From JAJTHC01 sp044358835 (GTDB lineage Bacteria > Cyanobacteriota > Vampirovibrionia > Vampirovibrionales > JAJTHC01), in NCBI GenBank assembly GCA_044358835.1, contig JBIKNF010000002.1, forward strand, positions 177,896-241,895: DNA of 64,000 bases, written 5' to 3'. This document shows, piece after piece, positions 42,937 through 52,254 of this stretch. Within the stretch, counting starts at the first letter, position 1, and each line of letters begins with the position of its first letter. Below the pieces are notes generated by a model. That model made no database searches and had not been told where the DNA came from. It saw nothing but the letters and a program-made list of their open reading frames with translations. The translations under genes and the position numbers were made by a program.

Positions 42937-45120
42937 GTGATACCCAAGACGACGCTCCCCCAAGCCAAGCCTCCCTATTCAACCACGGCGACGACGGCCA
43001 ATCCCGTTGCCGCCCCTATTTACGTGCCAGAAGGGATGTTTCACCACAACAAGGCCTTGCCTTATGTCATGGCCTCAGGCGTTGGGTTGGGAATAGCCGT
43101 CTTGGGGGCAGGGGCCTACACCCTTGCAAACATCTCACATTCCAGCGGACGCCTTCAACAGTGGATCCAAAAAGATCTCAAAACCATGGCCACCCATATG
43201 GATCTACAAGAAAAAGGCCAAGCCCTCAAGATTCAGTATCGTGATTTGCCCGATTCGTTTAAGTCGTTACGCACGTTGAAGCTTAATTTTGATCGTCCTT
43301 TTTTTGATGACGTTGAAGTGGTAAAGAACGGCAAACGGGCTATTGAAAAACGCTTAAACGCCAAAGAATTAAGCGAACATGTGGCCGAATGGATTCCCTT
43401 TATTGGCACGCTGTTTAATGGGTTTCCGCGTCGAACGCGCCTTGCGGTCGTCGGCTATTTCTTTTCCCCCACGTTTTGGATGAAAGACCTCTTTTCTCAA
43501 GACGCCATGTGGCTCAAAAAGCTCTTAAGCATTGCGGGCACCCCTGCTAAAAAAATCACGCAGCAGCTTGCTGAAGTGGTGAAGAAGGCGCTACCATTAA
43601 ACGAATTGAATGAATTGGTGGCCAGTATGCACAAGCGTTCAAATGAGTCGTTTAAGGAAGCGTTTTCGTTTAATCCGAAACTAAAAAACCGTCGTTTTGA
43701 AGATTTAAAAGAAGCGCTTGTGGCCAAGTTTATTGCCACTATGGCCAAACCCATGTATGTGGCCATGAACGACTTGCAAGACAACGCCCCCGCCTTACCC
43801 ATAGGGGTGCTGGTTAAACAAATGACGCCTTATTTTAAGCAGCAGTATCCAAACCTAAGTCTTTCCCCTTATAAATTCAAGGTTTTTGCGGTGGCTTCGG
43901 TCGGGCATATTGTCACCCATGAAGATCTGCCGAATCGGGCGTTTAAAGTTATTCGGCCTATTGACAATGAAAACCTATTGGCCACAGGGCGCGCTATTCA
44001 CGGCGTGATTACCACCTTGGGGCCTGAAATCGTGAAACCCCTATTGGCTACAGCCAATCTACAAAACCCTGAACGTTTAAACCGCTTAATGGAAACCCAA
44101 GAGTTTAACACGTTGTCGTACCAATTCTGCGTTCAATTTTTAAATGGACTCAGGAAAGAATCCGTCATTGCCCGAGAATTTGAAGCCACCAAGGCCTTTA
44201 GAACGCATTATCATGGGCGTCATGGCTTGATTGTGCCTGAAGTTTTCGGCCGAGACGAGCAAAACGGAATCATTGAAATGGAACTCATTAAAGATTCCTT
44301 GAGCATGAAAAACCTAGAAGCCCGCAGCATTGACCCCAAACAGCCCCACTATAGTCAAGAATATAAGCGAATAAAAACCCAAGCCTTTTACGGCATTTTA
44401 CAACGATGGCTTGATTTTTCCAACACCCACATCGTTCATACGGATATTCACAGCGGGCAAATTCGTTACCAAGAAGCCACCCAAAAATCGGTTTTGCTTG
44501 ATTTTGGCGCCTTTTTGTCCTTCACGCCTGAAACGCGCCAACGTATTGTAGACACCCTACTGACCGCTCATTTAAACAAGGCCTATTACCTCAAAGGCCA
44601 GCAACCGCCTAGGCAAAGAAGTGTGAGTGCAGTGGCGTCGAAGTTGGGGTCTGGGTTGAATGAGATTCAAAATAACCGTCGGCTAACCGAGGTATTTAGT
44701 CGCTTAGATGACCCCCTGACGTTTACGTCTATAGGCGTGATGCACGGCCTTAAAGGGGATGGCGTCAATCAATGGGCAGTGGGCTATGACATGAAAAAAC
44801 TAAACACCTTTGGCAAAAGCGTGGCGTGGGAAGAAGCGGATTTATCGGCACTGAATGTGCAGGAGCGAAAGGCCCTACAATTTATGACGCTTGAAACCTT
44901 AGAACGCGATGTGGATCAATTGCTGGCGGCGTGGGTAGGGCAATCAAGCTTATCGTTTAAGGCTGGTGAAAAAGCGTCTATTCGGGAAAGTTTACGCAAC
45001 GAATTTTTAAGTACGTTTAAACCCTACATTATAGGGGCGGAAAACGAACAAGTGCGAGTGTTAGAGCAAGAGCATCCACGCAGTATTTCTAGGCTCTTTG
45101 GAAGAAACCGTAAGAAGTAA
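42937..45120 (+). CDS. UbiB/ABC1-like kinase homologue with altered catalytic loop
   Basis: A 727-residue protein. After a Pro/Thr-rich N-terminus there is a membrane segment (about residues 47-66). The region about 320-530 follows UbiB/ADCK kinases: FKVIRPID (ATP-binding Lys in a V-x-R-P context), MELIKDSLSM, IVHTDIHSGQIRY (catalytic loop) and LLDFGAFLSF (DFG). In the family the loop is HADxHPGN; here Gln replaces the metal-binding Asn. About 190 further residues follow. GTG start with AAGGAT. It may regulate lipids or quinones, or be a pseudokinase. Confidence 0.7.
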   Translation: MIPKTTLPQAKPPYSTTATTANPVAAPIYVPEGMFHHNKALPYVMASGVGLGIAVLGAGAYTLANISHSSGRLQQWIQKDLKTMATHMDLQEKGQALKIQYRDLPDSFKSLRTLKLNFDRPFFDDVEVVKNGKRAIEKRLNAKELSEHVAEWIPFIGTLFNGFPRRTRLAVVGYFFSPTFWMKDLFSQDAMWLKKLLSIAGTPAKKITQQLAEVVKKALPLNELNELVASMHKRSNESFKEAFSFNPKLKNRRFEDLKEALVAKFIATMAKPMYVAMNDLQDNAPALPIGVLVKQMTPYFKQQYPNLSLSPYKFKVFAVASVGHIVTHEDLPNRAFKVIRPIDNENLLATGRAIHGVITTLGPEIVKPLLATANLQNPERLNRLMETQEFNTLSYQFCVQFLNGLRKESVIAREFEATKAFRTHYHGRHGLIVPEVFGRDEQNGIIEMELIKDSLSMKNLEARSIDPKQPHYSQEYKRIKTQAFYGILQRWLDFSNTHIVHTDIHSGQIRYQEATQKSVLLDFGAFLSFTPETRQRIVDTLLTAHLNKAYYLKGQQPPRQRSVSAVASKLGSGLNEIQNNRRLTEVFSRLDDPLTFTSIGVMHGLKGDGVNQWAVGYDMKKLNTFGKSVAWEEADLSALNVQERKALQFMTLETLERDVDQLLAAWVGQSSLSFKAGEKASIRESLRNEFLSTFKPYIIGAENEQVRVLEQEHPRSISRLFGRNRKK

Positions 45121-45275
45121 GTTGATTCATCTCTCACTTTTTAAAACCCTCTAAAAAGGATGCCACGTCTTGAAATAACGACTTAGAACATAATATATAA
45201 AAACACCATTTTAGGTATTCTTATACAAAGACAAAACACGGTAAATGATTATTTGTGCGAGCCACATAAAAAATG

Positions 45276-45304
45276 TTTCGAAATGTAAAGACTTGCACTA
45301 TAAT
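45276..45304 (+). promoter_or_regulatory. Promoter producing a leaderless mRNA
   Basis: TTTCGA (45276-45281), 17 bases, TATAAT (45299-45304), then only six bases to ATG 45311. Confidence 0.6.
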
Positions 45305-45310
45305 AAACCC

Positions 45311-47089
45311 ATGTACACTTCTTCCGCGCCCCACATTGTGCTTGACGCCACCAGCCTGCCGTTTGCCCTGCAAACAGGCACCCATAGCCACGAAGACTGG
45401 CGACTCATGCTCATTTCCCTCAACTGGATTCACGAACGCTATAGCCAGCATCCGGAAAATATGGGTAAGGTGTACTGGAATAGTCGCACGGTGCAAGGCT
45501 TTATGACCCTGCTTCAGCTTCACCCCAAGCTCATTCGCCAGTGGAGGCAAGACGACCCGCGACTCGAAGAGCTGCTACACCATTCACCCGTGGCCAAAGG
45601 CATTTGGCAAGCCTTTCACGCCCTAGAAGCCTCAGTCCATCGCCAAGTGGAAAAACTCCCCTTTCACCTGCAAGACAAGCTCTACCCTCTCGCCCGATAT
45701 TTAGAGCATCGCGCGACGATGTTTGAACTCAATCGCTATGTTGAACAAGACGCGCGTCGCACGATGGTGCATAGCCTTGGCCTGCCTATTTCAGCCGAAC
45801 ACGCCGACACCGTTGATGTCATTACCGTGGCGGATGTTTCCCTGCTTCAGCTGCTTGAATCCGAGACCACCATTCGCGATTTGCCTAAAAAACAAGCCCT
45901 GCTCAAACAACAATTAAGCTATGTGCATGAAGGGCACCGATTGGTGAGTTGGGACGCTGAAACGGCGGATCTCCTCAAAGAAAACCTCCCCCACTTGTAC
46001 GACGTTCACGTGAATGTGGCGCCACCGTGTTGGCTTATGGAAATGCCGGCAAGCTTGTCTCAAGGCACTTCAGCAGATGCCCCAGAACGCCTTGAAAAGG
46101 CCTTTCAAGCCTGGTGTGTTCAGCATCGCTGGGTGAAAAACAATGACGCGGAAGGTGAATCCCAAGAGGGTGAAACGAGCCTTGAATCGGCGTTAGAATC
46201 CATGAAAAGTAGCTTGTCACTTTCTAGTGAAGATATTAAGGAACTGTTTGAATTGGCGGAAGATCCAGATATTGAAGTCGTTTTGCATTATCAAGATGCT
46301 GAGTCACAGACGCCAGAAGCACCTGAGAGCATCGATGCCATAGAAGCTAAAGAAACTAAAGATGAAACTAAAGAAAATAAAGATACAACGAAAGACTTGG
46401 CTAAAGAAAATAAAGAAAATAAAGAAAATAAACTTTATTCTCTTAAGTCTTCTGAATACCTCATTATTTCTTTGAGAGATGAAGCGCATGAAGATTTCGA
46501 AAGCACCCTAAGCTTGGGGTTGATGGCACTTTTTAATGCCTATGAATATGAACCAGCAGAAGCCGACGGTGAAGGAGAGGGCATTCAACGCTTGGCCTAC
46601 CACCTGATTCGCCAAAACGGGCGAGCGGTGGCCCAGCAAGGCCAACGGCGCTTAATGATTTTTTATCGACCGGGGCAGTTTTTGCAGGTTAATGCGCAAG
46701 TGAAGAAGCATCCGCTTTATGCGTATGTGGACCAACGCGTCATTTTAATGCCTTCTACAGCCTATAATAAGGCCATGTTTTACCCAAAAGCACTGGCCTT
46801 TTGCGTCGTGCCGACTGGTAAAACCTTCTACCCCACCATTTTAGAAGCCATGGCCTATTCGCTCCCGATTGTGGCGCCAAAACGTCTTTCTTTTGAAGTT
46901 TTGGCCAAAGAAGGAGGCTTCTATTTTAACCCAGAACGCCCCACAAAACTGCCCACCGTGCTTTACAAACTTTCCCAAGCCGAGACAAATCGAAGCAAGC
47001 GTGCTAAACTAATGGCGCGACGTACGGCTGAAACACGTAATTGGCAACGCTTTGGTGAACAATTATGGAAGGCCTACGATTTACAATAG
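45311..47089 (+). CDS. GT4-like glycosyltransferase-type protein with A-rich repeat insert
   Basis: A 592-residue protein. The C-terminal 130 residues look like the second Rossmann domain of a GT-B glycosyltransferase: ILMPSTAYNKAMFYPKAL, then FYPTILEAMAYSLPIVAP (the EAMA nucleotide-sugar motif) and GGFYFNPERP. The N-terminal half is helical, without a recognised domain. At about residues 345-375 lies an inserted Glu/Thr/Lys/Asn run encoded by the A-rich repeat. ATG 45311 is preferred to 45245 because a -10 box lies six bases before it. The sugar and acceptor are unknown. Confidence 0.75.
   Translation: MYTSSAPHIVLDATSLPFALQTGTHSHEDWRLMLISLNWIHERYSQHPENMGKVYWNSRTVQGFMTLLQLHPKLIRQWRQDDPRLEELLHHSPVAKGIWQAFHALEASVHRQVEKLPFHLQDKLYPLARYLEHRATMFELNRYVEQDARRTMVHSLGLPISAEHADTVDVITVADVSLLQLLESETTIRDLPKKQALLKQQLSYVHEGHRLVSWDAETADLLKENLPHLYDVHVNVAPPCWLMEMPASLSQGTSADAPERLEKAFQAWCVQHRWVKNNDAEGESQEGETSLESALESMKSSLSLSSEDIKELFELAEDPDIEVVLHYQDAESQTPEAPESIDAIEAKETKDETKENKDTTKDLAKENKENKENKLYSLKSSEYLIISLRDEAHEDFESTLSLGLMALFNAYEYEPAEADGEGEGIQRLAYHLIRQNGRAVAQQGQRRLMIFYRPGQFLQVNAQVKKHPLYAYVDQRVILMPSTAYNKAMFYPKALAFCVVPTGKTFYPTILEAMAYSLPIVAPKRLSFEVLAKEGGFYFNPERPTKLPTVLYKLSQAETNRSKRAKLMARRTAETRNWQRFGEQLWKAYDLQ
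46346..46432 (+). repeat. In-frame A-rich 9-base repeat
   Basis: Units of ACTAAAGAA/AATAAAGAA/ACGAAAGAC type, in triplet phase and encoding ETK/ENK/TTK. Same family as 47764-47863 and 52255-52437. Confidence 0.85.
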
Positions 47090-47125
47090 CAAGCCCCCTT
47101 TTCTTGTGAAAAAAGGAACGAAAAC

Positions 47126-47641
47126 GTGTTTTTAAAACCCGACTACATTTTTAGTGATTTAACGCAATTAAAGCCTGAACATCTTGAAAAAATAGGCGTA
47201 AGCGGTCTTATTTTTGATTTGGACAACACACTCATGCCCCCCCACACTCAGCGATTGCAAGACTACGTTTCACAATGGCTAGAAGGCCTCTGCCAAGCGG
47301 GATTTCCCTTTGTTGTGGTGAGCAATAATAAGGATCTCGCCTATCTCAAGCAGGCGGAACATTTGTTTAATGTGCCTGTGCTTGGCCCAGCCAGAAAGCC
47401 CAGCACGCGCATGATTAAACAAGCCATTGCGTGGCTACAACTACCGCCCCAAGCCGTTGCGGTGATTGGGGATAGACCACTTACGGATTTGTGGTCAGGG
47501 CAGCGGGCGGGGTGTAAAACCATTTTAGTTGATCCGTTAATGAGGGCAAACGAACGTGGCATCATCCACCTTTTACGAACATTGGAACGCCTGCCTGTTA
47601 GCGTCCCTAAACACACCCAAGAACACCTTTATTCCCTGTGA
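47126..47641 (+). CDS. YqeG-family HAD phosphatase (IIIA)
   Basis: A 171-residue HAD hydrolase. Motif I is IFDLDNTLMPP near residue 29, motif II VVVSNN near 63 and the acidic motif IGDRPLTDLWSGQRAG near 112. It belongs to the YqeG group found in Firmicutes and cyanobacteria, thought to act on phosphatidylglycerophosphate-like substrates. GTG start with AAAGGA. It precedes anmK, whose start lies just past its stop. Confidence 0.9.
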   Translation: MFLKPDYIFSDLTQLKPEHLEKIGVSGLIFDLDNTLMPPHTQRLQDYVSQWLEGLCQAGFPFVVVSNNKDLAYLKQAEHLFNVPVLGPARKPSTRMIKQAIAWLQLPPQAVAVIGDRPLTDLWSGQRAGCKTILVDPLMRANERGIIHLLRTLERLPVSVPKHTQEHLYSL

Positions 47642-47651
47642 TGAAGCGGGG

Positions 47652-48923
47652 TTGACAGCTTTCCTTCAACCATTAAACGGCCGGTTTATCGGCGTGATGA
47701 GTGGCACTTCGCTTGATGCGGTGGATGTTGTGGTGGCGGATTTAGCCCTTTTGCCCGTGCAGGAAACTAAAGAAACTAAAGATATAACGAAAGAAACTAA
47801 AGAAAATAATAAAGCTAAAGAAAATAAAGAAAAAAAATCTTTCGTTTCTTTCGTTTCTTTCGTTGAACGAAATATAAAACATTACGCGCACCCTTACCCT
47901 GAAACGCTAAAGAAACAAATACTCGATTTGCAAAAGGGCTCACGCTTTTCTTTAGCCCACTATGTGGACGTGGAAAAAGCACTGAGCCTGCTGTATGCTG
48001 AAGCGGTTGAAACGGCGCTAAGGCAGTGGCAGATTGAAAAATCGACTGTTGTGGCGGTGTGTAATCACGGCCAAACCGTGTTTCATCAACGGGATGAAAC
48101 CGGTGATATGGGGACGATTCAACTGGGGGATGCGTCTCGATTGGCTGAAACACTCGGCATGCGAGTCGTCGCCGATTTTAGGCGCGGAGACATTGCCGTA
48201 GGGGGTCAAGGCGCGCCGTTACTCCCGTTTTATGACGCTTTACGCCTAAGTCAAGCCGAACAAACGGTTGTGGCGCACAATTTAGGGGGCATTAGTAATG
48301 TAAGCGTTTTGTCGGCTCATGCCCTTGAAATGGATCCTTTTGCCTTTGACACGGGACTGGCCAACCTCTGGATCGATCGTGCGATGCAGGCGTATTTTGG
48401 CAAGCCCTACGACGAAGACGGCGCAATCGCGCGACAGGGGAAACCCATTGAAGCACTGGTGACGGCTATTTTAGCGCATCCGTTTCACCAGCAACACCCC
48501 CCAAAGTCGACGGGGCGAGACGATTTTAGTGATGAAGCGTTGCATGCGTTTGTCGCTCAATACGCCAAAGATTCTAGCAAAGAGGCCATTGTCGCGAGTC
48601 TCACACACGCCACAGCGCTAAGCATGGTCAAGGCGTATCAAGCCTTTATACTGCCCCGCGTGGGCCGCGTGGATGCCATATTCATGAGTGGGGGAGGGCT
48701 TTATAATACCTATTTAATGGAATTATTTAAAACATACTGGCAAGAAAAAGGTCTCGGTGTTTTGCCTGAACTCAAACAACCTGAAGCGGTGGGCATCCCC
48801 AACAAAGCGAAAGAAGCGCTGGGGTTTGCGTGGTTGGGTTGGGCGAAATGGCACGGCTTACCGAACAATGTGCCGAGTTGCACAGGGGCGGGGGCCTATG
48901 TGTCTGCTGGAATTATTTACTAA
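47652..48923 (+). CDS. anmK: Anhydro-N-acetylmuramic acid kinase
   Basis: Phosphorylates and opens 1,6-anhydroMurNAc in cell-wall recycling. GRFIGVMSGTSLDAVDVV begins the ATPase domain; NHGQTVFH, LGDASRLAE, GQGAPLLPFYD, NLGGISNV and DTGLANLWID follow in family order. I start at TTG 47652, which places the motif at residue 10 as in homologues; the frame is open back to 47556. An insert of about 33 Glu/Thr/Lys/Asn residues follows ALLPVQ at about residues 37-70, where homologues have a short surface loop. It is encoded by the A-rich repeat. Confidence 0.92.
   Translation: MTAFLQPLNGRFIGVMSGTSLDAVDVVVADLALLPVQETKETKDITKETKENNKAKENKEKKSFVSFVSFVERNIKHYAHPYPETLKKQILDLQKGSRFSLAHYVDVEKALSLLYAEAVETALRQWQIEKSTVVAVCNHGQTVFHQRDETGDMGTIQLGDASRLAETLGMRVVADFRRGDIAVGGQGAPLLPFYDALRLSQAEQTVVAHNLGGISNVSVLSAHALEMDPFAFDTGLANLWIDRAMQAYFGKPYDEDGAIARQGKPIEALVTAILAHPFHQQHPPKSTGRDDFSDEALHAFVAQYAKDSSKEAIVASLTHATALSMVKAYQAFILPRVGRVDAIFMSGGGLYNTYLMELFKTYWQEKGLGVLPELKQPEAVGIPNKAKEALGFAWLGWAKWHGLPNNVPSCTGAGAYVSAGIIY
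47764..47863 (+). repeat. In-frame A-rich repeat with inverted half
   Basis: Tandem ACTAAAGAA-type units followed by their complement (TTTCGTTTC units), so the transcript could form a hairpin. All in triplet phase within anmK. Confidence 0.85.
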
Positions 48924-49068
48924 TGCCAATTAAACGACCCAATCACGTCTGGCGTCCTAAAAAGGTTTTAAAGTTTTTCGTAAAACGGTCGAAACAAGTG
49001 TAAAGCTCGACCTGTTTTTAACGTATAAATGCGACAAAACAGCCTCACACATAGAAGGTTTCCTGTGA

Positions 49069-49731
49069 ATGCGTAACGCTTTGATTCACCTAATTTACCC
49101 CAAACGATTTCGTTTAAAACCCGCCTTTTCACTGATTGAAATGTTTGTTTCACTCGGTTTGCTGGCCGTTATTTCCGTAAGCGTTATGCAAGTGTTGCGT
49201 TCGGCGATTGAACAAACGCAAAACACCCGCATGCGTATTCATCAAGCCACGGTGTTAAACACGTTTATTACTTTTTTTAAGGCCGATGCCAAAAATGCCA
49301 CCCGCATTGCGTGGGATCAAGTCGACCATAAGTGGATCGCCTTTGAAAACGATCAAACCGTCATTCGCTATAGCATTAAGCCACAAACTGCTTTTTTAGA
49401 TCGTGATGTGTTTGTGAGAGAAGCCTTGATTAAAACAGCCCCTTTGCCGAATGTGATTACGTCAAGTTCTGCCATGCCCACCACTTATGACCCCCCTGAT
49501 GTACCGATGACGAACTTCATGCCTGCTGAATATGCCAGCCACATTGATTTTCGCTGCGAAGACCCTTGCTTTGATTTTCAAGCAGGGTTTCGCGTGCAAT
49601 GGAATGAACCACAGGTGGAAACCGTCAGCAGTAACCCTTATGATACCTTGGTTTCCATTGTGTTTGGGGAAATGGGCCATCGGCACCCCGTGGTGTTGGT
49701 CTTCAAAACGATCACCGTGCCGATTCTTTAA
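49069..49731 (+). CDS. Pseudopilin / minor pilin-like protein
   Basis: A 220-residue protein with basic leader and prepilin signal PA-FSLIEMFVSLGLLAVI (cleavage after Ala, Glu at +5). The mature chain after the hydrophobic helix is mixed, with one Cys pair (FRCEDPCF). Processing by prepilin peptidase and assembly at the inner membrane are expected. The length and Glu5 match GspJ/PilW-type minor pilins. The 145 bases before it hold no gene. Confidence 0.85.
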   Translation: MRNALIHLIYPKRFRLKPAFSLIEMFVSLGLLAVISVSVMQVLRSAIEQTQNTRMRIHQATVLNTFITFFKADAKNATRIAWDQVDHKWIAFENDQTVIRYSIKPQTAFLDRDVFVREALIKTAPLPNVITSSSAMPTTYDPPDVPMTNFMPAEYASHIDFRCEDPCFDFQAGFRVQWNEPQVETVSSNPYDTLVSIVFGEMGHRHPVVLVFKTITVPIL

Positions 49732-49739
49732 ATATACAT

Positions 49740-49768
49740 TTGATATTATCTAATTCTTGTAGTATAAT
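49740..49768 (+). promoter_or_regulatory. Strong sigma-70-type promoter
   Basis: TTGATA (49740-49745), 17-base spacer, TATAAT (49763-49768). It lies directly after the pilin gene and serves the gene at 49839. Confidence 0.75.
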
Positions 49769-49792
49769 AGTGCAGTAAGCCCTCTCTGCCGT

Positions 49793-49812
49793 GTTCAACT
49801 TGCGGGTTGAAC
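49793..49812 (+). promoter_or_regulatory. Leader hairpin
   Basis: GTTCAAC, loop TTGCGG, GTTGAAC: a perfect seven-pair stem at about +18 of the transcript from the preceding promoter. It may stabilise the RNA or control translation. Confidence 0.45.
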
Positions 49813-49838
49813 CCTCTATCATACAAGTGATGCTCTCT

Positions 49839-51674
49839 ATGTCTAACCCCTTTCTGCTTCCAGCCTTATTTTCCCCCCTGCCCACTTATGTGGCTAAACG
49901 CCCGCCCGCTGAACAAAATCAGGATTCTACAGAAGATCAACTTCGCTGGTTTAGTCAATTACAAAACGCCTTTGCCGAAAAACCCGAACAAAAAAAAGCC
50001 TTGCTTCACCTATGGAACAAGGGGGTGTTGAGTGACCACAAGGGAGACGATGCCCATTCAACGCTTTACTACCTCAATAAACGCTTACAAGAACCGTGCC
50101 TACCGGGTTTGGATCCCCTGCAAACGGTGGAAGAAACCGTCAACTTATTGGCGGATTCTTCGCGGCTGACTCAGCACATCAGCCCTCTGAATCAAACCCA
50201 CCTGCTGGCCATGATGTCAAGCTACCACAACGTGAACGATTCACCTTACCAGCAACAAGCCTTGCCTATTCCGCAAACCACGCAAGAAATACAACGCACC
50301 CAACTCAATAGTTGTAGCGTACTGGCTGAAATCGGGCGCTTGGTAGACACTCAACCCAAAGAAGTGGCGCGTATGGTGTATGAAGCGTCAAACCCCACGC
50401 AAGACCTTCACGAAATCGTCCACGCCGAAGAACTTTTCCCCGATGCGCCCATTCTGGCCGAACAAGTCTTAAAAGACTTAAACTTGGACTACCACGTTTT
50501 AGATGAAGAGACTCCTTCAAATACCAGCGCGCCAGCGCGTTTTCGAGTGTCGCTGCCTGTGCCACATCTTGGGGTGATTCGTGCCATGAACGCCCAAGCC
50601 CTTAAGGATCCAGCAAGCGCTTCAGGCGCCGAATTGCTCTTGGAAGAGGCGCTGTTGTACAATTTTACGTCCAAAAGCTATGACGCCGGCCGTGACACAC
50701 GCGATGCCTTGGCTTTGACAAGCGCTGAAATCAACAAAACCCCTAATCTCACCGAACAAGACAAAGCCGCACTCAATCAACTCATCAACCAAAGTCCGCG
50801 TCGTCCTGATGAGGCGAAAGCAGCGATTAAGGGCTATTTAGACTCCATTCAAACCAATCCCCCTGAAGCACTTCAAGCCCTGTATTTAAGCCTAGAACAA
50901 AGCAGTGCGGGCCTTACGCAAGAAGAACAACTGATGATGGAACGCATTTTTGAAGATCACATGGCGCTTGAAAATGTGACGTACCATCACGTTGGGCAAC
51001 GAAACGCGAACCCTTCTAAAGCGATTGAACAACCCGCTGCTTCGCCAGTTTCGAACCCGCCCCCACACGTGCTACTGGGCTACACTAAGCCTTTTTCGGC
51101 CATTAAGCAAGACTTACTCATCGGCTTAGAAAGTCCGCTCACCCAAGTCTTGGCCAACGTGGTTGAACCCAAAGGAGACGGTTCGTTTGACCAGGGCCAC
51201 GTGGTCAGAGTGGTGGCGTCTCGTCCTAGTCCGCTCAAAATCCCTCAATTCAACAGCACAGACTTTCTCGTGCAAGACACTTCCCTGCCTTCAAATGCCC
51301 AAGGCAAGGCCAATAATCGCTTGCAATGGTGGCATGAAAGTCAGCTCATTCCGCGTATTCACCACATTACCGAAATTCAACGCGACGCTGAACAAGCCTG
51401 GGCGTCCATGACACCCGCCACCGCGGAAAACCCCTATGGGTTATTGAATGCCGAACAAGCCAACGACACCCGCTACACGCTTGATTTCATTACGCCTTCG
51501 CCCAATGGCACCCAAGTGCTTGAAACGCCTGAGGCGTTTCATCGACGTGTACATGACTTTCGCCACAAGCAGGCCCAGCAGGTGGAAGAAGACCTTAGGG
51601 AAAAGCAGGGTGGTCCCAGCCAAAGCAAGACAGAAAATAGCCCGGTCCTATGGGGCGAAGCACCCCGCGCTTAA
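49839..51674 (+). CDS. Large hypothetical protein, 611 residues
   Basis: Soluble, polar, with Gln/Ala/Glu-rich helices and Pro-rich linkers; no signal, membrane span or recognised domain. ATG 49839 gives MSNPFLLPALFSPLP; ATG 49830 and GTG 49791 are also open. Has its own strong promoter and leader hairpin. Its last 80 bases overlap the convergent gene at 51595 antisense, so the tail is doubly coding. A middle segment ELLLEEALLYNFT (about residue 270) and the His-containing end might mark domains. I cannot suggest a function. Confidence 0.65.
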   Translation: MSNPFLLPALFSPLPTYVAKRPPAEQNQDSTEDQLRWFSQLQNAFAEKPEQKKALLHLWNKGVLSDHKGDDAHSTLYYLNKRLQEPCLPGLDPLQTVEETVNLLADSSRLTQHISPLNQTHLLAMMSSYHNVNDSPYQQQALPIPQTTQEIQRTQLNSCSVLAEIGRLVDTQPKEVARMVYEASNPTQDLHEIVHAEELFPDAPILAEQVLKDLNLDYHVLDEETPSNTSAPARFRVSLPVPHLGVIRAMNAQALKDPASASGAELLLEEALLYNFTSKSYDAGRDTRDALALTSAEINKTPNLTEQDKAALNQLINQSPRRPDEAKAAIKGYLDSIQTNPPEALQALYLSLEQSSAGLTQEEQLMMERIFEDHMALENVTYHHVGQRNANPSKAIEQPAASPVSNPPPHVLLGYTKPFSAIKQDLLIGLESPLTQVLANVVEPKGDGSFDQGHVVRVVASRPSPLKIPQFNSTDFLVQDTSLPSNAQGKANNRLQWWHESQLIPRIHHITEIQRDAEQAWASMTPATAENPYGLLNAEQANDTRYTLDFITPSPNGTQVLETPEAFHRRVHDFRHKQAQQVEEDLREKQGGPSQSKTENSPVLWGEAPRA

Positions 51675-52191
51675 CCAAGTACGAAAGGCGAGGGTAGACG
51701 TCTGAAAGTTTAGAGTTTTCAAAGGTTTTGCCTTGGGGGGTGCGAATGTTTTGTTCAATTAGGTAGGCGCGTACTTCGGCGGTGCTGGCTTTTCCGCCGT
51801 TTAGCACAACGGCACGAAACAGTTCGTAGTTCATGGATTGGCGGTGTCGCAGAACGGCATCCGCCTGTTGGAAGGCCAGCTCAGGCAAAAACACCCCGCT
51901 CGATTCTGGCGAGAGCATCGTTTGAAACGTCGGCTCTGACGGATCCAGCAAATACGCCAAAGGTTTTGGGTGAGATTGATGGGATTGTCTCAATTCCACA
52001 GGTTTTTTTAGCAAGTGTAATAAGTGCCCCAGGCTGGCTTGAAAGGCTTCTAACTGCAATACTTTTTCATGCAAATCGTCGAGTTCTTCGACGTACCCCG
52101 TGAGTAATTTAATGCGTTTTTGCACCTCAGCAAGTTCTTCTTTGCTTTGGGCTAACAATTCGGTGAGGTTTTGGTAATCCACAATAGACAT
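51595..52191 (-). CDS. Coiled-coil plus winged-helix-like hypothetical protein
   Basis: A 198-residue protein. Residues 5-65 form a heptad helix (LLAQSKEELAEVQKRIKLL); residues 125-190 read like a winged helix (STAEVRAYLIEQNIRTP...LSYLVKRGVLRPIGPGYF), suggesting a DNA-binding protein with an N-terminal dimerisation helix. The 3' 80 bases overlap the convergent gene. Upstream of it lies the A-rich repeat tract, which therefore covers its promoter region. Confidence 0.65.
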   Translation of the reverse strand: MSIVDYQNLTELLAQSKEELAEVQKRIKLLTGYVEELDDLHEKVLQLEAFQASLGHLLHLLKKPVELRQSHQSHPKPLAYLLDPSEPTFQTMLSPESSGVFLPELAFQQADAVLRHRQSMNYELFRAVVLNGGKASTAEVRAYLIEQNIRTPQGKTFENSKLSDVYPRLSYLVKRGVLRPIGPGYFLSCFGWDHPAFP

Positions 52192-52254
52192 TCATTGCTT
52201 CCTTTACGCTGAGGACTATTTCTTTAGTTTAGCATAGTTTTTCAAAAAATACGC

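Noticed and set aside
47556..47651. Longer N-terminus for AnmK
   Set aside because: It would overlap yqeG by 86 bases and add residues absent from homologues; a TTG at 47652 fits better.
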